The position numbers were made by a program, and so were the translations under genes. The notes below the pieces were generated by a model. The model did no database searches. It saw only the letters and a program-made list of their open reading frames with translations, and had not been told where the DNA came from. DNA of 45,792 nucleotides, from contig JAIMBL010000012.1 in assembly GCA_023511615.1 (NCBI GenBank), forward strand, positions 1-45,792, given 5' to 3'. The stretch is from Leptolyngbyaceae cyanobacterium HOT.MB2.61. GTDB taxonomy: Bacteria > Cyanobacteriota > Cyanobacteriia > Leptolyngbyales > Leptolyngbyaceae. Within the stretch, counting starts at the first letter, position 1. Each line of letters begins with the position of its first letter. This document shows positions 28,529 through 37,120 of this stretch, in pieces.

Positions 28529-29359
28529 ATGACAACCCTCATTCATCCTACGGCTGTAATCCACCCCAATGCAGAACTGCATCCCACTGTCCAGGTAGGG
28601 GCCTATGCAGTCATTGGGCCAAAGGTGAAAGTCGGTCCAGGAACTACCATTGGGCACCATGTGATTCTGGACGGATGGACAGAGATTGGAGCCAGGAATC
28701 AAATTTTTCCAGGAGTGGCGATTGGGCTCGAACCTCAAGACCAGAAGTATGACGGTTCGGAAAGCCTGGTCAGAATTGGGGACGACAACTATATTCGGGA
28801 GTATGTCACCATTAACCGGGCTACAGGAGCCGGAGAAGCGACGGTGATCGGCAATGGTAACTGGTTGCTGGCCTACGTCCATGTTGCCCATAACTGTGTG
28901 ATTGAAGACCAGGTTGTGATTACCAATGCGGCTTCGCTGGCAGGTCACGTTTGGGTGGAGTCAAGGGCAAGAATTGGGGGGATGGTGGGCATTCACCAGT
29001 TTGTCCATGTGGGTCGCCTGGCAATGATTGGGGCAATGGGACGCATTGATCGGGATGTGCCACCCTATACCCTGGTAGAGGGGCACCCCGCTCGCGTGCG
29101 ATCGCTCAACCTGGTTGGGCTAAAACGGGCAGGCTTCGCCGAAAACGGAGGGCAGGCACTCCGCTCGCTCAAAAAAGCGTTTCGCATTCTCTATCGCTCC
29201 GGATTAACCTTCAACGAAGCTCTGGAGCAACTTGACGGTTTGTCAGATAGTGAGCATGTCCAGCACCTCTACCAGTTTTTGCAAAAGTCCCAGAAACCAG
29301 GACGGCGGGGAGTGATTCCCGGTAAGCGAATCAAAATTGGCGAAGAGGATGAAGCATAA
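28529..29359 (+). CDS. lpxA: UDP-N-acetylglucosamine acyltransferase
   Basis: First enzyme of lipid A synthesis: transfers a 3-hydroxyacyl chain from ACP to UDP-GlcNAc. The 276-residue protein begins with hexapeptide repeats of a left-handed beta helix (LIHPTAVIHPNAELHPTVQVG), includes the catalytic His121 in YVHVAHNCVIED and the LpxA-specific IGGMVGIHQFVHVGRLAMIG, and ends in a helical C-domain (LVGLKRAGF, ALEQL). The last 11 bp overlap lpxB. The order lpxC-fabZ-lpxA-lpxB is conserved in cyanobacteria; lpxD is not in this window. Confidence 0.97.
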   Translation: MTTLIHPTAVIHPNAELHPTVQVGAYAVIGPKVKVGPGTTIGHHVILDGWTEIGARNQIFPGVAIGLEPQDQKYDGSESLVRIGDDNYIREYVTINRATGAGEATVIGNGNWLLAYVHVAHNCVIEDQVVITNAASLAGHVWVESRARIGGMVGIHQFVHVGRLAMIGAMGRIDRDVPPYTLVEGHPARVRSLNLVGLKRAGFAENGGQALRSLKKAFRILYRSGLTFNEALEQLDGLSDSEHVQHLYQFLQKSQKPGRRGVIPGKRIKIGEEDEA

Positions 29360-30599
29360 GCGACGCATCTTCATCAGCACTGGGGAAGTTTCCGGCGATC
29401 TCCAGGGAGCCCTGTTAATTGAGGCCCTCAAGCGGCAGGGAGAGGCAATGGCCCTCGACCTGGAAATTTTGGCTCTGGGGGGCGATCGCATGGCCGCTGC
29501 TGGGGCCACTCTTCTGGGTTATACCAGTGCGATCGGTTCGATGGGCATCTTTGAATCCCTGCCTTACATGCTGCCGACCTTCAAGATTCAACACCAGGCA
29601 AAAAAGTATTTAAAGCAACACCCACCCGATCTCGTGGTGTTGATCGATTACATGGCCCCCAATATTGCCTTCTGTAATTACCTGCCCAAACACCTGCCAG
29701 GGGTACCGATCGTTTACTATATTGCGCCCCAGGAGTGGGTCTGGTCAGTGAGTGACTACAACACCCGACGCATTATTCAGGCTGTTGATCGCATCCTGGC
29801 AATTTTCCCCGAAGAAGCCAACTATTACTATCGTCAGGGAGGCCAGGTTATCTGGGTAGGGCATCCCTTAATCGACCGGATGCAGAACTCTCCAACTCGC
29901 GAGAGTGCCCGTGCTATTTTGAAAATTCCACCAGAACAGACAGCAGTCGTGTTGTTTCCTGCCTCACGCCAGCAGGAGTTGAAATATTTGATGCCCACCA
30001 TGTTTGAGGCTGCCCAGCAGATTCAGGCAAAAATTCCCCAGGTTCACTTCTGGATTCCCCTGGCACTGGAAAAGTATCGTCAACCGATTGAACAGGCCCT
30101 TCAACGCTATGGGCTAAATGCTACTGTACTGGCTGATCCCTCACTTCCAAAAGCAGCCAGTAGAAATGACGCTTCAGTTGCTCTTCAGGCGATTGCCGCC
30201 GCCGATCTGGCCATCACTAAATCGGGTACTGTCAACCTGGAAATTGCACTCCTCAACGTTCCTCAGGTGGTTCTTTACAAGCTCAATCCCTTGACTGGCT
30301 GGATCGCCCACCGCCTGCTTAAATTTTCTGCCCCCTTCGTTTCCCCAGCCAATTTGGTGACAATGAAACCCATTGTGAGGGAGTTTTTGCAGTTTCAGGC
30401 CACCCCAGACGCGATCGCCCAAGAATCCCTGGACCTACTACTCAACTCAGAGTACCGCCGGAAAATGATAGCAGACTACCAGGAAATGCGTCAGGCATTG
30501 GGAAAAGTGGGAGTGTGCGATCGTGCCGCCCAGGAAATTCTACGACTTTTGAACGAGGAGACACGGGAAGCGGGGGAAATCGGCTACACAAATGATTGA
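29349..30599 (+). CDS. lpxB: Lipid-A-disaccharide synthase
   Basis: Family GT19 glycosyltransferase joining UDP-diacylglucosamine and lipid X. The 416-residue protein starts MKHKRRIFISTGEVSGDLQGALL, carries the catalytic-site SGD motif, then YIAPQEWVWS and the donor-binding FPASRQQEL and ATKSGTVNLE-type AAADLAITKSGTVNLEIAL. The ATG at 29349 overlaps lpxA by 11 bp and has GAAGAGG just upstream. An earlier TTG (29337) is possible but less likely. A peripheral membrane protein. Confidence 0.96.
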   Translation: MKHKRRIFISTGEVSGDLQGALLIEALKRQGEAMALDLEILALGGDRMAAAGATLLGYTSAIGSMGIFESLPYMLPTFKIQHQAKKYLKQHPPDLVVLIDYMAPNIAFCNYLPKHLPGVPIVYYIAPQEWVWSVSDYNTRRIIQAVDRILAIFPEEANYYYRQGGQVIWVGHPLIDRMQNSPTRESARAILKIPPEQTAVVLFPASRQQELKYLMPTMFEAAQQIQAKIPQVHFWIPLALEKYRQPIEQALQRYGLNATVLADPSLPKAASRNDASVALQAIAAADLAITKSGTVNLEIALLNVPQVVLYKLNPLTGWIAHRLLKFSAPFVSPANLVTMKPIVREFLQFQATPDAIAQESLDLLLNSEYRRKMIADYQEMRQALGKVGVCDRAAQEILRLLNEETREAGEIGYTND

Positions 30600-30636
30600 T
30601 TAGTCCATCTGCCCCTCACTAAATAACTAAACAACT

Positions 30637-30727
30637 ATAGCTGTTCTAAATTGTTGGTGAACAATGGGAATTGTGAAAGTCTTTCCCTGACAGGAAGCCC
30701 TTTCACAATCCAAATAGGATTGCTATA
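30637..30727. mobile_element. Small palindromic element bounded by TATAGC / GCTATA
   Basis: About 91 bp. Outer termini TATAGC (30637-30642) and GCTATA (30722-30727) are inverted; an inner perfect 10-bp stem ATTGTGAAAG/CTTTCACAAT spans 30670-30709. The layout and TA ends resemble a common class of short mobile repeats in cyanobacteria. It sits in the lpxB downstream gap and could act as a terminator. Confidence 0.5.
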
Positions 30728-30812
30728 ACAACTAACAAATGTCTTCACCAAACCTGTGATATCCCGGAGGCGATGGGAATACTTAAGCTAAGGTTCAGCA
30801 CTTGATACGCGC

Positions 30813-31247
30813 ATGTGGCGACGGCTCCAGAACATTTTCTATAGCTTGAGAACCTACGCTGACCTCAGCCCTGATATCCAGACGCGACAGCGTATCAATC
30901 GGTTCTTGCGAAGCCGTTCTCCTTTGAGTGCGGAGGAATGGTTTGAGCAGTTTTGGAGCGATCGCAAAATTTTTAAGCAGGTTGCAGATTTCGTCTACAC
31001 TCACATGTCTAACTACAGTGGCCTGGAGTTTTCCAGGGTAAGACCAGAGGATCGCCTGAACGAAGATTTGCAATTTCCTCTGGTCTGCTGGTTTGACTGG
31101 CAACTCTCCCTGTGCGAAGACTTCTTCCAGAGTTTTGGAGTGGACATGAGCGATCGCTTCGACCCGGAAACTCTCTCCACCATCGAAGACCTGGTTACTT
31201 ACCTGAATCATCAAGTTCTTTCAGTCAACCACTCGAATGGGCAATAG
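30813..31247 (+). CDS. Conserved-looking protein with possible ACP-like C-terminal half, unknown function
   Basis: 144 residues, acidic/aromatic, no signal peptide. The N-terminal 50 residues are arginine-rich and helical. The C-terminal half (RPEDRLNEDLQFPLVCWFDW, then FFQSFGVDMSD and PETLSTIEDLVTYL) has the helix pattern of an acyl-carrier-like fold, but the position of the phosphopantetheine Ser (usually DSL) reads QFPLV, so it cannot be a normal carrier. That resemblance is by eye only. No operon partner; the tRNA-Gln gene follows. Confidence 0.6.
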   Translation: MWRRLQNIFYSLRTYADLSPDIQTRQRINRFLRSRSPLSAEEWFEQFWSDRKIFKQVADFVYTHMSNYSGLEFSRVRPEDRLNEDLQFPLVCWFDWQLSLCEDFFQSFGVDMSDRFDPETLSTIEDLVTYLNHQVLSVNHSNGQ

Positions 31248-31336
31248 TCAGGGCGTTGCACTAACAACCAACAATGCCCCTTTCCAGGGTTGACACGCCG
31301 CCCTCCAAAGCTGTTAAGATAAGCAAAGTCATGCGT

Positions 31337-31408
31337 TGGGGCGTCGCCAAGCGGTAAGGCAGCGGATTTTGGTTCCGCCATCCCTAGGTTCGAATCCTAG
31401 CGCCCCAG
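31337..31408 (+). tRNA. tRNA-Gln (anticodon UUG)
   Basis: 72 nt. The acceptor stem TGGGGCG pairs with CGCCCCA; the D-arm, anticodon stem CGGAT-TTTGGTT-CCG with anticodon TTG and the T-arm CTAGGTTCGAATCCTAG are all recognisable. The T-loop TTCGAAT is canonical. CCA is not encoded. Confidence 0.95.
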
Positions 31409-31609
31409 TTTTCCGAAATTGCATTGTGAGTCTGTGTAGTTTAGCTATCTCCCCAGCTCTGGTTGATACTGGAATTGGGTCATTTGGTTTAATGGTTTCA
31501 GCGGGCGGCTCTGCCGATTTCCAATCCAGAATTGGGAAGCATTTAGAGAGCCTGTACATGCAGGAGCAGTTTTGGGAATTCTGCTTACATAGGCTAAGGA
31601 AACGCCATC

Positions 31610-33691
31610 ATGCTTGTTTGTCCCAATTGCCAGTTTGAAAATCCAAACACCAATAAATTTTGTCAAGAGTGTGGCACTTCTCTGACTCAAAATACCTGTC
31701 CTGAATGCGGTAGCCTGGTTCCGTTTGATTCGGTGAACTGTCAGGACTGTGGTGCGATCGCAGGGGTGATTTGGTGGGCAATTGTAACAGGTAGCCTCCA
31801 GGAATCTGGAAATTCAGCTTCAGCAGGAGCTACTTTTGCTGAAAGCCCAGCAAGCTCAAATCCCTACCTGGACACGCAGAAGCGTTACCGGATTCTGGAA
31901 TCGTTTGCCCCTGCCAGCGAAACTGCTTCGGAGAAATGGCTAAAAGTTTTGGATTGCCAGCCTTTTCAGCTTTCGATGTTGGAAGCCCTTACCAAGCAAG
32001 AATTGGAAGCGGCTGCCATCGAATCTTCAATCTCGTTCAAGAACCAGGTTAAAGAAACTGACAGCTCAGTGGCAGACCTCAAGCCATTGCCTTCTGTTCG
32101 GTCAATCACCCTGCCAGAAATTGCCCAACCCTATTTGGCGCTACAGGATAAGTACTGCCAGGCGCTTCCGATGCTTCACGATGCCTGGCAGCAAAATGGG
32201 CAGCAGATTTTATTGTTGGAAGACCGTTCTCAGTTTCCCCTGCTGTCTGACCTGTGGCAGAACGAAGAACTTGCTATTCCTCAACTTCAGCTACTGCACT
32301 GGTTCTATGAAATGGTGGAGCTTTGGCCCATTTTAGAAACGGTTCATTGTCAGCAGAGCCTGTTGGAAGTTTCGAATCTACGGGTGGACGAAGATCAGGC
32401 AATTTCGCTACAACGGCTCTATCCAGGTTCGGCCAATGCCTCACCCACCTTGCAACAACTGGGCCAGTTCTGGCATATGTTGTTTTCTCAGTCCGAACGA
32501 ACCCAACTGGGTGCCGTTTCACTAATGCTGGCTGACCTGGAAGCCGGTAATTTAATCACGATTGCCGACCTGCGATCGCGAATTGAAGCGATCGCCCACG
32601 ACCTCCAGGCTCCCCCCAACTCCACTATGATGCCCGACTCCGAAACCCCGGATCTCCCCGATTCCACCGAATTGCCTGCCACAATCCCTCCATCTGAAGT
32701 AGAAGCGGACTGCCCCGCTGACATCAGCACTCCCGTTTCCTCAACCCGGTTAGAAACTCCCCTGGATGAGTTAGCAGCCGTTGGAGAAGACGAAGGTGAA
32801 AGCGAAAGCGACGATCTGCCAACGGTTGTTTTGCCGATGCAGTTGTTCAGCCTAGAAGATGCCGGTCGTACAGATATCGGTCGTCAACGGGATCACAATG
32901 AAGATTACTTTGGGATTGAAACCCAGGTAAGTCGTCTAGAAAGCCCCTCAGGCAAAACCATTCATGCTCGCAACCTTTACATTCTGTGTGATGGTATAGG
33001 GGGACATGCGGGAGGAGAAGTTGCCAGTGCCTTAGCCGTCGATACCCTGCGACGCTTCTTTCAAGAAAAATGGCAAAGTTCACCTTTCTTTCCGAACTCA
33101 CCAGGAAATTTACCCGGTCCCGAGGTACTGAATGAGGCGGTGCAACTGGCCAACAAGGCAATCTTCGATGTGAATCAACAAAACGCCCGTTCTGGCAGCG
33201 GACGAATGGGAACAACCTTAGTGATGGTTCTCATTCAGGACACCGAAGCCGCCGTTGCCCATGTGGGTGATAGCCGCCTTTACCGCTACACTCGCAAGCG
33301 TGGCTTAGAGCAGCTAACCGTCGATCACGAAGTGGGTCAGCGCGAAATTCAGCGGGGAGTCGATCCAGAGATTGCCTATGCTCGCCCCGATGCCTACCAG
33401 CTTACCCAGGCTCTGGGTCCCCGTGACGAGCACTTCATCAAACCTGATGTGCAGTACTTTGAACTCAACGAAGACTCGCTCTTACTCTTGTGCTCCGATG
33501 GATTATCGGATAATGACCTGCTGGAGAACCATTGCAAGTCCCACCTAGAACCCTTGTTAAGCTCCCAGATGAATCTTGACCAGGGGGTGGGTCAGTTGAT
33601 TGAACTTGCAAACCAATACAATGGGCATGACAATATTACGGCGATCGCCATCCGTGCTAAAGTCCGCCCCAATTTAGATCATCTCCGCTAG
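31610..33691 (+). CDS. PP2C-type Ser/Thr phosphatase with N-terminal double zinc ribbon
   Basis: 693 residues. Two CxxC...CxxC ribbons lie at Cys4/7/18/21 and Cys30/33/44/47. A central 360-residue region is poorly conserved, acidic and probably a helical adaptor. The C-terminal PP2C domain (about 412-690) shows the metal-binding set: RDHNEDYFG, CDGIGGHAGG, GDSRLYR, SDGLSDN and GHDNIT. It dephosphorylates Ser/Thr proteins with Mn/Mg. The stop is 6 bp from the start of an FHA/Ser-Thr kinase, so the two are translated from one transcript and probably set phosphorylation of shared targets. Start at ATG 31610; no strong Shine-Dalgarno is visible but MLVCPNC begins the ribbon exactly. Confidence 0.93.
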   Translation: MLVCPNCQFENPNTNKFCQECGTSLTQNTCPECGSLVPFDSVNCQDCGAIAGVIWWAIVTGSLQESGNSASAGATFAESPASSNPYLDTQKRYRILESFAPASETASEKWLKVLDCQPFQLSMLEALTKQELEAAAIESSISFKNQVKETDSSVADLKPLPSVRSITLPEIAQPYLALQDKYCQALPMLHDAWQQNGQQILLLEDRSQFPLLSDLWQNEELAIPQLQLLHWFYEMVELWPILETVHCQQSLLEVSNLRVDEDQAISLQRLYPGSANASPTLQQLGQFWHMLFSQSERTQLGAVSLMLADLEAGNLITIADLRSRIEAIAHDLQAPPNSTMMPDSETPDLPDSTELPATIPPSEVEADCPADISTPVSSTRLETPLDELAAVGEDEGESESDDLPTVVLPMQLFSLEDAGRTDIGRQRDHNEDYFGIETQVSRLESPSGKTIHARNLYILCDGIGGHAGGEVASALAVDTLRRFFQEKWQSSPFFPNSPGNLPGPEVLNEAVQLANKAIFDVNQQNARSGSGRMGTTLVMVLIQDTEAAVAHVGDSRLYRYTRKRGLEQLTVDHEVGQREIQRGVDPEIAYARPDAYQLTQALGPRDEHFIKPDVQYFELNEDSLLLLCSDGLSDNDLLENHCKSHLEPLLSSQMNLDQGVGQLIELANQYNGHDNITAIAIRAKVRPNLDHLR

Positions 33692-33697
33692 GCGTTC

Positions 33698-34981
33698 ATG
33701 GTCATTCTGACCCTACTTCACCCCCAACAGCGAACGCCTCTCAAACAGTGGCAGTTTGAGAACGAGTCCCTGATTCGGATTGGTCGAGCGCCTGGAAACC
33801 ATGTGATTCTCGAAGACTTACTCGTTTCCCGTTCCCATCTGGAATTGCATCGGATTGACTTACCCGTGTCGTCGGTTGAGACCCGGACGGGATGGCATCT
33901 GATAAACCACAGTGTCAACGGCACCTTTGTCAACGGCTACCTGATGTCCCAGGGCATCATCTCGGAAGATGCTTTAATCCAGCTAGCTCGCAGTGGCCCT
34001 CTGCTACAATTCCAGATTCTGGAGACTTCCAGTTCTTCCCTGTTGAGCAAATCACCCCAACTTCCAGTCATTGCCAGAACCACCACCAGCATTCCGGGTC
34101 AGCAACTCTCGATCTGCACCCACGAAGGGAATACTCCAGAGAACCTTTTTTGCATCCACTGCGGGCAGCCTGTTCAAGTTCAGCAGACGATTCGCCAGTA
34201 TCAGGTGTTGCGGGTGTTGGGTCGGGGCGGGATGGGCACGACCTATCTGGTATGGAACCCCAGTATCACTGCTCCATCCGGACATTTGCAGGGTGGAGTA
34301 CAGGTGCTGAAGGAAATGAATGCCGACATGGCCCGGATTCCAAAGGCACAGGAGCTATTTGAGCGAGAGGCAAATACCCTTAAAACCCTCAATCATCCTG
34401 GAATTCCCCGGTTCTATGACTTTTTTATTGAGAACGGGAAAAAGTACCTGGTGATGGAATTGCTGCACGGCAAGGACATGGAGAAGTGGGTCCGTTACAA
34501 AGGACCCGTTGGAGCAGAGCAGGCTGTAACCTGGATGATTCAAACCTGTGAGGTACTGGAGTACCTGCACGATCGCGAAGTCCCCATCATTCATCGCGAC
34601 ATCAAACCAGGCAATCTGTTAGTGCAGACTGTCTCCCATCGGGTTGTGGTGCTGGATTTTGGAGCGGTCAAGGCTTTAGGAATGCCTTCCAGAACCCGTA
34701 TTGGCGCAGAGGGCTATAGCGCCCCAGAACAAACCCTGGGACGACCTGTGACCCAATCTGACTTGTATGCTGTTGGAGCTAGCCTGATTTACTTACTGAC
34801 TGCCGATAGCCCAATTCGCTACTACAAAAAGCGGCATCAGGGGCACGGATTTGCGCTGGAAAGAATCCCTGCCATGTCTCCAGCACTGCGAGCCGTTGTA
34901 GAACGGGTGACCCAGTATCGACCCCGCGATCGCTACCAGACCGCCAGAGAGTTGGCAAACGCCCTTAAAAGTTGTCTTTAA
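33698..34981 (+). CDS. FHA domain - zinc knuckle - Ser/Thr protein kinase
   Basis: 427 residues. An N-terminal FHA domain (about 20-105) carries the phosphothreonine-binding landmarks RIGR (27-30), SRSH and NGT. A Cys-rich linker (Cys140, Cys152, Cys155) matches half a zinc ribbon of the kind present in the neighbouring phosphatase. The kinase domain starts about residue 168 with glycine loop GRGGMG, Lys205, the catalytic HRDIKPGN (Asp301), DFGAVK (Asp320) and SAPEQ; it is complete and should be active. No transmembrane helix. Its partner is the upstream PP2C gene. The last 4 bp overlap the end of a convergent small gene. Confidence 0.95.
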   Translation: MVILTLLHPQQRTPLKQWQFENESLIRIGRAPGNHVILEDLLVSRSHLELHRIDLPVSSVETRTGWHLINHSVNGTFVNGYLMSQGIISEDALIQLARSGPLLQFQILETSSSSLLSKSPQLPVIARTTTSIPGQQLSICTHEGNTPENLFCIHCGQPVQVQQTIRQYQVLRVLGRGGMGTTYLVWNPSITAPSGHLQGGVQVLKEMNADMARIPKAQELFEREANTLKTLNHPGIPRFYDFFIENGKKYLVMELLHGKDMEKWVRYKGPVGAEQAVTWMIQTCEVLEYLHDREVPIIHRDIKPGNLLVQTVSHRVVVLDFGAVKALGMPSRTRIGAEGYSAPEQTLGRPVTQSDLYAVGASLIYLLTADSPIRYYKKRHQGHGFALERIPAMSPALRAVVERVTQYRPRDRYQTARELANALKSCL

Positions 34982-35202
34982 CTATCTCCATCTTCCCAAC
35001 TTTCCACAGCCAGCAACTCGCTAACCGGATCCTGCATCGTAAAGTCGTAGGCAAGCAGTTCCTGCTTCAAGAAGGACCAATCGTCTCCGTATAGAAGGGC
35101 AATTTTCCAGATGCTGTCGGTGGGTTTTAGCAGCTTGGAGTCAATCAGCTTTTGCACTTGGCGCTGCAACTTAACCATTGGGTGAAGAACCTGCTGGCTC
35201 AT
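34978..35202 (-). CDS. DUF4327 family protein
   Basis: 74 residues, cyanobacterial family of unknown function. The conserved core MVKLQRQVQKLIDSKLLKPTDSIWKIALLYGDDWSFLKQEL and MQDPVSELLAVESW is clear. It is acidic at the C-terminus and soluble. The stop codon overlaps that of the kinase on the opposite strand. Members are short and often single-gene; the real start might be the later Met-Val-Lys-Leu nine residues in. Confidence 0.8.
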   Translation of the reverse strand: MSQQVLHPMVKLQRQVQKLIDSKLLKPTDSIWKIALLYGDDWSFLKQELLAYDFTMQDPVSELLAVESWEDGDS

Positions 35203-35419
35203 ACTGTTTCGTGTGTCCTAAATTTTGCAAAGACCTTTCCAAAGCTTCCTAATAGTGGATCGAAAATGCGTCTCGGAAATGTATAGAAACGGCGTCTTTG
35301 GAGGAAGCAACTTTTCCAGCTATTGATATTAACACACTACAGGATCCTAGCAAGGTTTTTCAGCCCAAGTTTGTTGGGAGATAACCGAACACAACCGTCT
35401 GATGTCAGGCGTCTAATGT
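35203..35419. other. Intergenic DNA without supported features
   Basis: First part of a 780-bp gap. An AT-rich stretch near 35325-35345 could hold a promoter for the DUF4327 gene, but I cannot assign it. Confidence 0.3.
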
Positions 35420-35555
35420 CAGGATGGTTCTCTCGGCTTGCCGATAAAAGAGTAGTGTAAGCTACTCTTTTATCTAAAACAAAATCCCTGGAATATTGAT
35501 TGTGTTTTGGTGATAAGCATCGCTCATCACCAAACTCTCAGGAAAGCCGTCAGGA
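35420..35555. mobile_element. MITE-like element, family C copy 2
   Basis: Aligns with 24096-24230. It has terminal inverted repeats related to GGATGGTTCTCTCGG and, inward from the other end, TCCTGACGGCTTTCCTG. It contains a perfect 13-bp stem GATAAAAGAGTAG/CTACTCTTTTATC and a second hairpin TTTGGTGAT/ATCACCAAA. No coding capacity. Confidence 0.65.
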
Positions 35556-35693
35556 TTACCTGTAGATTGGTTGTTGATTGTTAGTGGTTAGAGAGGTTTG
35601 AGGGGGCGGTACGAGTGATGGAGGATGGAGCAGGAGGGTGATCTGTACGCTATTTCGATAGCATGGCATCATAAGCTTGACTTGCTGACCCTC

Positions 35694-35792
35694 CTTACAG
35701 GGGTTTTCAGTTGACTTAGCCACACTTTAAGGGGCTAGAAGCTGGCTTTAAGGGGCTAGGGGCTGAAGTGTGGTTTATGCATTTGAAACTCG
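35694..35792. repeat. Palindromic repeat family B, copy 3 (reverse orientation)
   Basis: The best-preserved family B copy, in reverse orientation relative to the others: its reverse complement reads TTTCAAATGCATAAACCACACTTCAG and ends AACTGAAAACCCCTGT. CCACACTT and AAGTGTGG form the outer stem. The rest of the gap to 35985 shows no gene besides the leader of the next one. Confidence 0.7.
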
Positions 35793-35985
35793 CTGTAAGT
35801 TGATCCGACACTTCTTGGGTTCAGGGAGATGCTTTAGCCGCCTTAGCTAACCGGATAAATTTTGAAGGTATTATTTTCACGGGTCTGGAGGTACTAGTAG
35901 TCGTGCATGATAGGGAACTGAATCTGTTTCTTCCCACTGGAAACCCCGCACCTCTAGCTGTAATTAGGGAAATAGGGAGACATCG

Positions 35986-36477
35986 ATGAGCACTCAAATT
36001 CAAACTCAGGCAAACAAACTCGTAAAAACCATTACTGATCCATCCACTGCCAGTACCTATAAGCAGACACTTGCTGTAACCTGGACTATCCTCAAAGAGA
36101 CGGGATACCTGCTCTGGCTGGTTGTGTGTCTGGTTCTGGTATTTGGTGAATGGATCTGGAAAACTGGCTACCGGACGGGCTGGAACTTTCGGGGGTGGGT
36201 TAACAGTCTCAATACTGAAAAGCCAAGTGCGGATCAGGTGCTGAGTGAAACGGGTAAATCCTTACTTGAAGTTGGGAAAAGTGCGGCTGCATCTGCGATC
36301 GCCGCAGCCAAAAACCAGTTAGGGATCGAAAACAAGCCGGATCCCCCACTGGTTATGAGTTCCCCTCCCGTTCCCAAGACCGCTTCGGAGCCTGCTAAAG
36401 CTGAAACCTCCCCACCCGACCCAGCGTCTGTTCCTCAATCACCTGCGCCTGTAAAAGAAACTGAGGATTCGGACTAA
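35986..36477 (+). CDS. Single-pass membrane protein, unknown function
   Basis: 163 residues with a good ribosome binding site (GGGAGA) 7 nt before ATG. One hydrophobic segment (GYLLWLVVCLVLVFGEWIW, about residues 40-60) is flanked by a charged KTGYRTGW. The N-terminal 35 residues are polar; the C-terminal 70 are Pro/Ala/Glu-rich and predicted disordered, with an Ala-rich amphipathic helix (AAASAIAAAKNQL) in between. I do not recognise the family. The start is secure, but biological role is unknown. Confidence 0.7.
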   Translation: MSTQIQTQANKLVKTITDPSTASTYKQTLAVTWTILKETGYLLWLVVCLVLVFGEWIWKTGYRTGWNFRGWVNSLNTEKPSADQVLSETGKSLLEVGKSAAASAIAAAKNQLGIENKPDPPLVMSSPPVPKTASEPAKAETSPPDPASVPQSPAPVKETEDSD

Positions 36478-36584
36478 GGGTCTGCCAGGCAGATCTGGCA
36501 GGGTTTCAATCTCTGCAAAACTCCATCACCCGATTTTTCTGAGTTTAGCCAACCAAGCAAAGTTCCTTCCTGACGAATTGGGGG

Positions 36585-36851
36585 AATTTGGTGGTGGGAC
36601 AGAACCTGACCCTGGATGCCGATCGCTTGGATTTGCAAAGGCAATTACAGATCCAGACGAGACTTAAACCTGTGGGCAACCGATACGGTACAGGTGCGAG
36701 ATACGCCCACAACGGCGTTTCTGGCTCAGGCTATCTAGCGGAAACCTCAAGGTTCGCAGCGATCGCGGCATCGATATTCCGGCACTAAACCATCCTGACC
36801 AGATTCCCTTTCAAAGCGGCGGCAATCTCAGCTTGATTAGCAATGGGGTAA
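36585..36851 (+). pseudogene. Remnant of a filamentous-hemagglutinin-like (two-partner secretion) exoprotein
   Basis: Three consecutive reading frames together give the signature of cyanobacterial hemagglutinin-type beta-helix proteins: NLVVGQNLTLDADRLDLQ, then (after a frameshift) DLNLWATDTVQVRDTPTTAF, then (after another) GNLKVRSDRGIDIPALNHP and SGGNLSLISNG. Two frameshifts and missing flanks show decay. Only about 90 residues of a normally 700-1500-residue protein remain. The fragment is cut at about 36851, where a ZIP-transporter-like remnant on the other strand begins. Confidence 0.65.
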
Positions 36852-36983
36852 GACCCCACCCCCCAACCCCAGCAGAATTGCTTCTGCCCGCTGAGTAATA
36901 GTTGGAATGCATAGAACGGGCAATGCCCCAACAACCGTCCCCAGCCCAACAAGGAGGCTGGCGATAAGTTCAATCCAAATCAT
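36837..36983 (-). pseudogene. Fragment resembling the N-terminus of a ZIP-family metal transporter
   Basis: A 48-codon frame starting ATG 36981-36983 reads IELIASLLVGLGTVVGALPV, then TQRAEAILLGLGGGVL, matching the first helix and the start of the second of ZIP (Zn/Fe) transporters, and stops just after entering the hemagglutinin remnant. The full transporter (about 240-270 residues) is absent. Similarity is by eye. The remaining interval to 37120 shows no gene. Confidence 0.45.
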
Positions 36984-37120
36984 GGATATTTAGCGAATCA
37001 AGCTCTGAATGCCAAGTCGGTCTTTGAGCACAGAAACTTCTCCACCAGCCGCGCAGCCGCCAGGTGAACACTAAACACTATGATTGAATGAAGGATGAGC
37101 CACATTAAATCGTGAATTTT

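Noticed and set aside
31470-31545. Possible second tRNA-like stretch after tRNA-Gln
   Set aside because: I could not form an acceptor stem and T-arm together; only short G+C palindromes are present.
36588-36788. 66-codon open frame considered as a gene
   Set aside because: Its first 19 residues belong to the hemagglutinin remnant and the rest is that remnant out of frame; treated as pseudogene.
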